From NCBI GenBank assembly GCA_014529385.2, contig CM043945.1, positions 148,663,241 through 148,727,240 of the forward strand: a DNA stretch of 64,000 nt, read 5' to 3'. The translations under genes and the position numbers were made by a program. A model generated the notes under the pieces. It did not search any database. It was given only the letters and a program-made list of their open reading frames with translations, and was not told where the DNA came from. Positions 24,501 to 36,500 of this stretch are shown here, piece after piece. Source of the stretch: Adiantum capillus-veneris (taxonomy: Eukaryota > Streptophyta > Polypodiopsida > Polypodiales > Pteridaceae). Position 1 is the first letter of the stretch; each line of letters opens with the position of its first letter.

Positions 24501-27500
24501 TCGGCGCTTTTGTGAGTCTGTTCACAGACCGTGCATGACCAGTCACTATAGAGTAGATGCATATCCTCCGGTTGCACACAGCATGATCATCAGTATTCCC
24601 ATCAGAATCCATCAGGAGCATTTTTCAGTGCATTAAACCTATTTCCCTATTTTTGACATTTTTCACTTATTTATTAAGTGACTTTTGTTGGGAACTAGGT
24701 AGGGCAATTTTGCTAAGATAATATATAAGCAAACCAGAGTTAGCACTTTTTGGCAGAAGAGGCAACATGAGCATTGCTCAACAAGCACCATTTCAAGCAA
24801 AACCAACCGCAAGAACCCCTAGTGTTACCACAGCTTGGTGTTTTTCTACAAGGATTCCAACGTTTTTTGACCCTAAAGCCTAGCGTTTCCATTCCTTGGA
24901 GCCTGGCGATTTCAGCCCATTCAATTTGGCGATTTCAGCCAGCAAAGGGACAGGATAGCAGCGATTTTCAGCAGCCTATAGACAGCCTTATCTTGCGTTT
25001 TTGAACCAGCCAGCCCATGAACCTGCATTTTCAGCCAGCATACATGGCGTTTTTCAGCAATGCAGGCCAACGTTTTTGCTAGTAGATCCAGCGGTTGGAA
25101 GAACCATAAGAACAACGTTTTCAGCCATAGGAAGCAGAGTGTTTTCAGCCATCAAGTCAGCAGATCGTCCTGCGACTTGGTGCCACAGTTACCGGTTCGA
25201 AGCATTCAGTTTCCAGCCATAGTCTTGTCCTCGTCGTCCACACCATCGGCCTCGACATAGCCCCATTAGATTTGCATCAGTATCTTGTACCAGATTGTGC
25301 AATCAATAGTAGACCACTCTCGCCATCGAGAGTGGGGCGCTTGGAGGAGGGTTTTACGTCTCTGGTGTCGTATTCTCCTCTCTCTCTATCTCTCAGTCTC
25401 ATGCACCTTCATGCACAGTCTCCATTCACTTTGTTTGTGTCCATTGCACTCTCTCACTAAAGGCATGGAAGGCTCTCCCTTCTGTAAGTAAAAGGAACCT
25501 TGAGCACAGTTCGGAGCACTCATCTTGAGCAAAGTTGAACATTCACTTCTACTGCACCTTACATCGTAGCTTGCCTTAAGCTCCATGGCTCTATACTTGA
25601 ATACTTGTACTGGTCTTAGATTTTCAGTGTTGTACCGGTATTACTGGCCTTGCTGGTACTGGTCTCGTTGGTATTGATGGAGCTGTGCTGCTATACTGGA
25701 CAATAGCTCTCGAGATACGAGCTCCTGAGACTCTCTGGAACTGGAGATACTGGCTCTCAAGACTTTCCTGCACTGGAGACTGGCTCTGGATACTAGTACT
25801 GTTTGGAAACACCGACTCCTTAGAAAGTGAAACTAGTAACACTGGGGTTGACATTGGAATGACCGCACCACTGACTCTTGAGACTCTAACGCTCGACACT
25901 CTAATACTGAACACTGGACCACGGGAACTGGAAATGCTGGCTCTCGATAATACTGATGCTCACTCTGGAAACACTGACTCTCGAGAGTCTGACGCTCGAG
26001 ACACTCTGGCACTAGACGTTGAACACTGTACTGGCTCTCGAGATACTCTTACACGTAGTACTGGCGTTGGCACTGGGACTGGTGCAGGCTCTCGAGACTG
26101 GATTTGGTGTAGTTGGCGTTGACACTGGTACTGGCTCTCTAGATACTCCGACACACGTAGTACTGGGGTTGGGTTGTACTGGCACAACTGGCGTTGACAC
26201 TGGCACTGGTGCAGGCTAACGAGACTAGAACTGGTGCAGTTGGCGATGACTCTGGTACTGGCTCTCTAGATACTCTGACACACGTAGTATTGGCATTGAC
26301 ACTGGCAGTGGTGCAGCTGGCATTGACACTGGCAGTGGTGCAGGCTTGTAAGACTGGCTCTCGAGATACGTTGACACACGTAGTACTTGCGTTGGCTGGT
26401 ACTGGTGCTGGACACTGAACATTGGAGACACTGACACTGGCTCGCGAAAGCCTCACTGTACAAATAGCTTGTTAACAAGCCTTGAACACTCATCAAGGAT
26501 CAGGTAAGCTTCTATTAAGCTTAATGTGCATCTTCCTGGTATATTTCTTAGCATGGGAACGAAGCTGCACGACGTCCACCCCCTCTGAACGTGCACAGCC
26601 TCCGGTCTGTGCCAACTGTACTTGAATTTGCATCTTCAAGAGCATCATTAGACTCATTGTTTGATGCACACATAGTATTATCTTCAGGAGGTTAATCTGT
26701 GTTGAAATTTTCAATATTAATCTCACCTTCGTGGTTCCTAAACAACTCAACTCTTTTTCCCGCAATAGGCACTTTAAGCTCAGTGCCATCAAGCTCACAT
26801 AACTTATAGGTCGCATTAGCATAAACATGAAGTACTATATATGGTCCAAACCATCGTTTAACCATCTTCCGCATCGTTGTGTACTGATTCTCCAGGCTAC
26901 TGTCATATACAAGGATCTAATCCCCATCTTTAATAGCTTACGATCAAATGTTGCTTTATGCTTTAACCTTGCTTCCTTAAGCTTCACTTTGGCCTGTTCA
27001 ATATCTCTCCGACGCCTTTCAAGTTGGCGAGTGCGCAAAGCAAGCAAAGCTTCTGTGGTCATACCTTCTTCCCATGGCAGTATTGTCCAAGAAATAACCA
27101 CTTTCTTTGTAGGCATAATGAGTTTTTGCCCATACATTAGCTCAAATGGCATAAAACCTGAAACAGAACTATGTGTAGTTCGATTAGCCGATAAAGCAAA
27201 AGATAGGAGTTTAGGCCAATCATCAATATGTTCCTGGCATGCCTTTGCTAAAGGTTTAACAATAGGTGGATGGCCTCTTTCACTTTTTCCATTCCCTTCT
27301 GGATTGTATGCTGTAGTAAGAGCTAGTTTAACGCCCATCCGAGCAAAGAAATCACGAGCTTCATCTGGATCTAGCTCTCCTCTGTCAAGAGTAATTTTAC
27401 CAACACATCCATACCTGAAAATAATATCCTTAAGCAAGAACTTGCATACAGAACTGGTAGCTTTGGTACGCAAAGCTCTGCCTTCACCTTGGTTACTAAG

Positions 27501-30500
27501 CAAGAACAATATACCTCATCTGCCACACTCCTACTGGCATTGTAATAAGGTGCACCACCCACTTGTAGTGCATAGCTAGTGGATAAGTGGGATGCAATCC
27601 ATATCGATGTCGCACATTAGAATACTGTTGGCATACTGGGCATGTCTCCACAAACTGAGCCACATCTTTATACATATCTTTCCACCAGTATCGATCCTTA
27701 ATCTTGACAAAAGTTGCCTAGACTCCTTCGTGTCCAGCCCATAAACTTTCATGAAATTCTTTGATAACCTGCTGTTGAGTTGCTTTATCACAAATAACCC
27801 GTGCGGTACCCATCGTGGGCGCTTTGGTTGCTTCCATAAATGTCCATCCTTCAGACAATAGCCGTAAGCCTTCTTTCTGATCCTTCTTTACTCTTGATCC
27901 GTCCACCCTTCATGCTTAGTAAGAGGGCTAAGGTAGCACCGATCAAAAGCTATTCTCCATCATAGAACTCCTCAAAAAATACCTCAAAAATATGAGCAAT
28001 ATTACCGCAATTTGCATGTAGATAAGGAGATGTGTAGAACTTCAAGCCATCATCATCACTCGTGGTAAGCATCTCTTCTTCATCTTCAAATCTAGCCCTT
28101 GATAACATATCTGCAACAGGATTATCTTTACCTTGAAAGCACTTGATTTCCTCTTCGTTGAGAAAACCATCTTCTCCAACCTTCAGCTGCTGCAATGTCT
28201 CCTTGGTAAATTTATGCCCAATGTTCTTTGGATCCCTGAGCATAGGCTGTCGAGAAGCTTCTTTGATCACCCTTTCACTTCCTTGTGGTAGAGGTGTAGC
28301 CATTGGTCTCACTTTCTTTGCAACTGTCTTGTACTTCGTCTCTACCTGTGCTTCAACTTCTTTACCCAAGTCATCTTCAATATGCATAAGTGCCTCGTAT
28401 ATGTCGAGCTCTTCATACATGTCCATTGAGTGCACTTTAACAACTTCAGTTCCACTTTGTAACTTGTATTGTCTGATATCCTCAAGCTTTGACATAGTGT
28501 CAACATAAGAAATTTCTTCGAAGATTCCTGAAATCACATCATTTGGTTTAAGCACTTCACATCCCTATAATTCACTTTGAATACTCGAAACATTTTGTTT
28601 CTCCCACTTCGGTAAATCATTAAATTTTTTGTAAGATACTGAACCCTCAAATGTCAATCCCAAAAATCCTAAAGAGAAGGTTTCTCTTTGCGAGAACTTC
28701 TCCTCACTTGTACCACCATAGTTACGCTTTATAGTGGCACCCCAAGAAAATCTTGAGCAAACTTGTGCTCTATGAACTCATTGCGTATCTTTGGGATTGG
28801 ACGATCGCGTAAACCGTCTTTGTTCTTGACATGATCAACACATACAATTAAAAATTGAACCGCTTTCTTACCATCTCGGCTTCGAACCCTGGCATAGGCC
28901 GGGCCCTTATCTACCACCTTGGTTTCCATTCGCACAGCCGCAATGTAGGGCTGTCTTAGTATCAGTGGTTAGGAGGAATGTTCCTGTATAAAGAAGTTTT
29001 GCTCATCACAGACATCCCCAATAGTTACCTTGACGTTTGCACATGCACAAAGATCGTCTCGAAGCATGTTGGCAGCTCGAATCCGCCACCATGGTCCACA
29101 TCAATAGGCCACTTTCCCTTGTGGTGCAAATTCTTCGCCATGGACTATAAGGGCTAAGATTGGCTCCTCAACGTCGCCAAGCTTTACCATAATTTGAGTC
29201 GTTGCTCTTGCCCAACGAGTCCTTGAAAAGTGACTCTTGTGCATAGTATTTTCATCTTCCCCGCTATTAAAATGCACTTTTCTTACCTCAGTTATAATCG
29301 GGTTTGAAACCAACACAGACTTCGACTCTTCTTCTTCAAGATTTACCAAATATTCTTCATAATCATTTAAAATTGATTCAATGTGTTGAACCACTTGGCT
29401 CTTAACTGATTCTAGCTCTTGCTCCACTCGGTATCTGTCGCTTCCTTTTGATAATGTTGATGATCTCCTCATGGAACTCACGCTTGGCAATTCCCAGAAT
29501 ATCCCCCAATATGAGCTCCACTTTACTATTCAAGATACGCTCTTCAAAAACCTTCTTTAGATCTATAGCCAATTCAATGTCAGATTTAAGCTTATATGAA
29601 GATCCCTTGGGCTTACCTTGCTTTTTGTCCTTTGGAGCCTCCTCCATAACCACTTCAGGAGCGGTGTAAGGTGTAGCGGAACGAATGTTGAGCCTTGCTC
29701 AAGATGAGTGCTCCGAACTGTACTCAAGGTTCCTTTTTCTTAGGGAAGGGAGAGCCTTCCGTGCTTTTAATGAGATAGTGCAAGTGAACACAAACAAAGT
29801 GAATAGACACTGTGCGTGAGAGTAGAGAATACGACACCAGGAATGTTGTAAAACCCATAGTAACACGGAACGCGTGGAACGGGGGGTAATCGTACCGAAA
29901 CGGCGTTCCGGCCGGTTTTGTGCGCCGAAACGTTTTCGGGAATGGAAAAGCGTTCCGGATCCGGAACGTAACAAGGGAACGGGCGGAACGGGCGTCCGGA
30001 ACAGCTTGGCGGAACGGATAGCAAAATTGAAAAACAAAATAGAGAGACAAAGAGAGAGTGAGAGAGGTGGCAGTTTGGGAGAGATTCCAAACCTCTCAAG
30101 ACTAACACAGAGGAGGGGCGGGAGCCGGGAGGTCCTTTTTTCTTTAAAAGCTATCAATATGGCTCAAGCAGAACGGCAACCATCAATATGACTCAAGCCT
30201 CAAGGCTCAAGCGCCATCAATATGGCACTACTTACAAGCTTCATTGGGGGGGAAGGTGGGTATCCTTCCCATCCTCTCCTAGATAATCCAAATCCTAAAG
30301 CTCTCAAGAGTAAAAAACAGGTCCTCCCCATGACATATTTTAGGTTCCCCGTTCCGGCCCTCGTTCCCATTCTGCTGTTCCGAGGCCCTCCCCGTTTCGA
30401 GAACATTCCGGAGGCCACGGTTCCCTCTCCCCGTTACCGTTCCGTGTAACTATGGTAAAACCCTCCTCCAAGGGCCCCTCTCTCGATGGCGAGAGAGGTC

Positions 30501-33500
30501 TACACTATTGATTGCACAAATCTGGTACAAGTGTAAATTGAAGCTACATGATACAATGCGGGAAACTGGATGCTTGGAAGACTGCGGTGCCGATGACGAC
30601 TTCTATCTCTGCTATGGACTTGAAGGCTAAATCTCTTGACGATTGGCTAGATCCAAAAACGCTAAGGGCTGTTGCATGAAAACGCTGATTCTGCTGGCTT
30701 TTTGTCGCTGTTTTGCTGCTGAACTATGCTGTCTTTATGGTGCTGAAATGCTGCCCTAAACCGCTGTATTATGGTGCTGAACTGCTGCCTTAAAATGCTG
30801 TATTGCTGCTGTGATACTGCTGCAGGAAACGCCAATGCAGGGGCTGAAAAACGCTAAGTGCAGAGGCTGAAAACGCTAATTGCAGATGCTCTTTCTTCCT
30901 GAATTTTCTGGCTGAAAACGCTGGCTTGAGATCGCCAAGGCAGGGCTGAAATTGCTGATGATGCTTGGTGAAGAAAACGCCAGCCAAGGGGGGGAATCTT
31001 GCTTGAGAGAGAGAGGGGGAACCTGTTGCACTTGTGCCTGTGTTCTCCTTGCTCTTGTGCCAAATTAGCCTAGTCCTAGGTTTGCTTATATATAATCTTA
31101 GCAAAATTGCCTACCCACTTTCCAACAAAAGTGACTTAAAGTAAGAAGTGAAAAATGCCAAAAATAGGAAAAATAGGTTTTATGCACCGGAAACTGCTGC
31201 TGTAGGATTCTGATGGTAATGCTGTGTGTAACCAGAGGATATGCATCTACTCTAAGTGCCTGGGCATGCACGGTTTGCGAACAGACTCACATAAGTGCCA
31301 TAACACTTCCTATAAGTTAGACTGTCTGGATTGACTGAACCCTTGTCATGCCGTAACTTGTCCACGGATACATAGGGTTGGATGTATCACGTGACATCCC
31401 CTCCTTTTTAAAGTGAGGTACTCGTACCGAGCTGCATGGCTTCCTTGTAGTCTGCCAACAACTTTGGGTAATCCTTGAACAACTCTTCATCAACCCACAC
31501 TGCTTCATAAGTTCCTCGATCCTTGAACTTCAAAAAATATTGTCTCACTTGCCTTTATGAACCATGTCGAAACCAATGCAACAACACTTGCTCCGGCTCC
31601 ATGACTTCAGCTTCATTGATGATCTCTAGTTCTTCTTCTTCGGAAATGTCCTATGGAGGCGTTCCCAGAAACACTTTCAACCAAGAAACATGGAAAACGT
31701 TGTGCATTGACCATGAGTTAGACAATTGCAATTTCATTGAAACCTAATTTATCTTTTTATGACTGCGAATGGACCATATATTCGAAAAGACAACTTGGGA
31801 TACTTCTTTCCAACTTGCTTAAGACGTTGCTTCATGATTCTTAAATACATCAAATCCCCTTCCTTGATCGAAACATTCTGACGATGCTTATTAGCGTGCC
31901 GTGAATAAGATTCTTGAGCCTTGCTTAGCCGAAGCTTCACACTCTCAGAAATCTCATCCAATGACTGACTTTCAACATTGGCATTAGGCATTTGACTGAC
32001 CGAGCGAGTCAAAAGTGATTGAAACAGATGGCCAGAAGCTGCCTCATATGGGGTTCGACCAATGGCAGAGGAAAAAGAGTCATTCAAAATATAGTCTGAA
32101 CCAATGGGAGATAGAGCTATCATTGAGATTGCTGATCATGCACATATGACTTTAAAACATCAACAGCCAATTGATTGTAAATCTTTGTCTGACCATCTAA
32201 CTGTGGATGAAAAGCCGATAAAAAATTCAACTTAGTGTCAAAATTGCCAAAGAGTTTCGTGCCAAAAACTGGACGTGAGCTTAACATCCCTATCTGAAAC
32301 AATCGATTTTGGCAAACCACAGAGGGGGTACCAATGCTTTATGAACAACCGTGCTACATCTCGTGCAGTGACTGTGGCTTTACAAGGAATCAACATGCAA
32401 AACTTGTTGAAACGATCAACAATTGTCAAACATTGAGTGTTTCCTTGAATGCAAACTTGGTGGAAGGTTAGTCACAAAATCCATGGAAATATCTTGAAAA
32501 GGTTCATCGAGAATAGGCAGCGGAAGCAAGAGGCCTTGCTGCTTACCCCTAGGAGCTTTTACCTTTTGACATATGGTACACTGTGTGACATAACGAAATA
32601 CATCTTTTCGCATTTTAGGCCAATAAAAGAATCTTTCTATTTTTTCCAAAGTGATGTTCATTCCCCTGTGTCCACCCGTGAGAGAATCATGTTCATCGTA
32701 CAATATGGTTGGCCTGAGAGTGGGAAACACACATAAACGTTGACGAAAATACAACAAACCATCACGAATGAGATAGTTGCTTGGCCCTTGGGAAGCAAAT
32801 GCTTGCAACCAATGCTTACCAAACTCGGAATCCGCATAGTGATTCTTCATGTTGTCAAAAGACACACCCTGAATAGAAAATGCGGATCTTGACTTAAGAG
32901 CCAAAATCTGTCCTTTGCGACTCAATGCATTTGCAACAGGGTTAGCTTTTCCAAGCACATACTCAATCAAACCTCTAAATTGCTTAAAAAATTGTGACCA
33001 CCGTGCTTGGCGGTCACTCCAATGTGCACTAGGCATAGACTGGAGCCACTTGAGGGCTTGATGATTTGTGCGAACTGTAAACTCTCTACCATAAAGAAAA
33101 TGCTTCCAATGCTTAAGAGAGCGAATGACAGACAAAAGTTCTTTATCATAAACTGAATAATTCTTTTCTGCACTATTGAGCTTCCGGCTAAGGAAAGCTA
33201 CAGGATGACCATGCTGCTGAAGCACAGCGTCTATGGCGACATTGCTCGCATCCGTCCATACCTCAAAGGCGTGATCCCAAGAGGCAAGGATTAGACACAG
33301 TGCTTCTGTCACCGTAACCTTGAGAGCTGCGAAAGCCTCAATGGCTGCTTCGGGCAAGTCTACGCGTTGACGACGAGTCTTGACCCCTATCAAAACATCA
33401 GTCATAGGTGCAACAATGCGTGCAAAATTCTCTATTTCGAACTATATGCTTGACATAAACCAAGAAACGAACGCACATTATATGCAGTTTTTGGCAAATC

Positions 33501-36500
33501 CCAATTACGTACTCGTTCCATCTTCGCGGGATCTAGCTTGACGTCTTCTGTAGAAATGATATAACCCACATAAGTGACTTCAAGAAGAAAAAATTTAGAC
33601 TTCTTAGCCGCAATGTACAATTGACACTCATCCAAACGGGTTAGTACCCTTTGGATATCCTTTTCATGTTATTCCCACGATGCAGAAAAAAATGAGAATA
33701 TTATCAAGAAAGATGAACACACATACACCAATCATATCACCGAAACAGCCTACCATGAGATGATTAAATGTAGCCACGGCACCTGTCAATCCAATAGGCA
33801 TAACAACATACTTCCATTGCCCTCGCTCGGTGCGAAAAGCGGTTCGAAGATGTCGGCTTTGAATACCCCGTACTTGATGGTATCCACTCTTGAGATCGAC
33901 CTTGCTGAAAACCTTTGCCCCATTGAGCCTATCAAGGATATACTCAATGGGAGGCATCGGAAACTTGTTCTTGACGGTCATCTTGTTCAAAGCCCTGTAA
34001 TCAACACAGAAACGAGACGAACCATCCTTCTTGCGAACAAACAAAATAGGAGCAGCAAAAGGACTTACACTAGGACGTATGATTGCTCTGGCCACCAACT
34101 CCATGAGTTGTCGCTCTAACTTTTCCTCTCGTGTCTTGTTCAAACGGTAGGGAGCCTTACTGACAAGCTGTGCCCCCTCCATAAGCTCGATGCGATGGTC
34201 CTGTGGCTGCTCGGGTGGGAGACGGGGTGGAAGATCATCCTACAAAAAGAGATGCTTAAATTTGGTAAACAAATCTGAATACTTGTTTGGAGGCTGAATG
34301 CTCTGGGAAACTGGAGCAGCATAGATGAATGCCTCTTGTGCTCCTCGTCGTAATTCACGCTTTAGCAGCACATGAGAACTGAGAGGGAAAGCATGCAGAC
34401 CTTCCTCAACAGGAATGATGATAGGGGAGTCAGTCTTGGCATTTAATGTGACAGTGTTGGTCTCTCAATCAATGAGAGGGTTATGCTCAGGAAACCATCT
34501 AATGCCTTAAAGCATATCACATCCTGAAAGAGGAGACATGGGAAATTTTCTTCGGAAAGCAGCTTGCTGAATTGTAAACAACACATCACGGCACTCTTTC
34601 TTGATGAGAGAGTCCATATCTTTATGAGAGAGTCCATATCGGGAGAGAAGCTAGAAACCTCGAGATGAGATTTCTGACTAATCTCTAGGCGGACTCTCTC
34701 AACAAGAGAGGCACTAATCACATCATGCATATTGCCTGGATCAAACACCGACCGTTTGATAAAACGCCGACCGTTTACATGACCATAACACTTCATGAGA
34801 GACTCATGAATGTGTGTGTCAGAGACATGAGAAGATTCAGCTTGGTTCATTAAAGTGCTTGTGGTTGCTGTGGGTGCCTTTGGTTCTTTAGGTGGGGCTG
34901 TCTTAGGACATGCCTTCTTAATGTGACCCTTGACGTGACATTGATAAGATCTACCTTCCTTAGCATAAATCACTTGTTCTTTAGCCGTGATGTATTTTCC
35001 TATAATTCCTTGTGCAGCTTTTTCATCTGGGGTTAGCTTAGGTTTTGCAGGTGCTTTAGCTTTACCCTTAGATTCAATGTTAGAGTTAGAGGAAGATGGG
35101 CTAGAAGAGTGACCATTGTTACCATTCTTACCGTTCTTACCATTCTGCGTGTTCTGAGAATTCTGAGAGGTTCCTTGAGAAGTCTTATTCTCCTTAGGCT
35201 TGTTCTTATTGTGCTTCATCTCTTGTGCGAGAGCAATCGCTACCGCCTTGTTGAGATCGATTGGATCAAGTACCTCCACATCAAACTTGATATACTGGTC
35301 CAATTCATAAAGGAATGCCTCTTTGTGCTCCGCATCCGATTTGCGTAATTGAGTGCCGAGCTGCAAAACACGGATAGAGAAAGACATAACTGGCATTCCA
35401 TTTTGCTTGAGAGCGCGCCAATCGTCCTTCAATCGTGCGAGTTACTGAGGTGGCATAAACCGCGCCTTGAGCTCGTCTTGGAAATCGGTTCAATTGAAGG
35501 AAAGGGGGGTGAATTAGTCCACTTCCTCTAGGTGCACGGCTAACTTTGCCTCTTGCCATGCGTGGTACCAATTGATGGCATCACCGGCAAGGTACATAGT
35601 TGCCGTCAAAACCTTGCTATTTTCTGTCTTCTTAGTTGTCGCAAAATAAGCATTAAATTGATGCAACCAAGAATGAATAACCGTCACATCAATCTTACCA
35701 TGGTACTTACTAAACTGGATCTTCTTTGTGATTGGGTTTGTTGGAGTCCGAATCTCGGCTTGCGTCACTTGATGAACTACCAACATCTTTGACTGGCTCG
35801 GACTTCGAGGCGAGAACATGTCGGACTAATTCTTGCATGCATCGTTCACTCTGTGTCCACGCTCTGTGTGTCTTTCTACGGCTGCGAAACGATTCGCTTC
35901 TTATTGTGCGATCATGTCCAGCATTGTCTTGAATAAAGCCTCCGTAGGATTTGGTACAACTCGTGGCGTAGATAGGGAAGGGGGAGGGTCGTGAAAACCT
36001 ACTGGTGGGGAAAACTCTTCTTCGCCACTCTAATGCTCACCACCTCTATGCGAAGTATCCATTCCTCTTCGGGTGATGACCATACACTGTGATCTTTGGT
36101 TCTTAAGTTCACGAGGAACTTGGGTTCTTGTGGGTCTTGGGTTCTTGGGGGTATTGAGGTTCTTGAGGTTCTTCTTTCGCTTGCAATGTGTGTTAGAGAA
36201 GGATCTTCTCTTCACCCGAGTTCTGCTCTTTTCAGCGGGCGCATCCCTTAGCGGCCTTGCGCTCACACCAAGGTTGCTTTTTCCCATCTCACGTCGATTG
36301 GCCAGCCGCTAAGTGCACGGTCTGCTCTTAATGAGTGAAAAGAGGCACAAGGGGAGGTTGGACAAGCCCTTCTTTCTTGGGTTTCCTGTCACTCTTCAAA
36401 AACACAATTAGGAATCGACATGCCCAAGTGGACTTGGGTTACGTGCGACCGCAACAAGCAAAAAAAGATTATGTTGTTCTTGTGGTTCTTTCCTGAGTGA

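Larger units (their letters stand above)
19855..25563 (+). mobile_element. Element A, gypsy retrotransposon with gag and protease but no RT or integrase
   Basis: Two collinear LTRs (19855-21019, 24408-25563), PBS TGGTATCAGAGC at 21021-21032 and PPT AAAAGGAGGGGA before 24408. The 3.4-kb interior encodes gag, zinc knuckle and protease, then unrecognised sequence, then a short chromodomain-like end. No RT, RNase H or integrase core is present. Element B (29665-44157) shares the LTR, gag and protease and has the pol domains, so A is a deletion derivative. Flanks TTCTT and TCGTA do not match. Confidence 0.85.
26490..29660 (-). mobile_element. Gypsy remnant H (minus strand) lacking reverse transcriptase
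   Basis: From right to left on the minus strand: gag/protease region (29653-28600), pre-RT linker fused to the RNase H tail (28555-27950), HHCC zinc domain (27906-27580), integrase core and C-terminus (27509-26692). No LTR of its own was recognised. Element B's 3' LTR abuts its right edge at 29665. Related fragments occur at 61270-63540. Confidence 0.75.

Noticed and set aside
25685-26122. 145-codon plus-strand ORF in the minisatellite
   Set aside because: Open on both strands because of the repeat unit; Thr/Gly/Leu repetitive, no domain.
28130-28145. CAAG-GTAAAG at the H deletion junction as a splice donor or processed intron
   Set aside because: The GTAAAG is part of the retained RNase H coding (GKDN), so it is not a scar of splicing.
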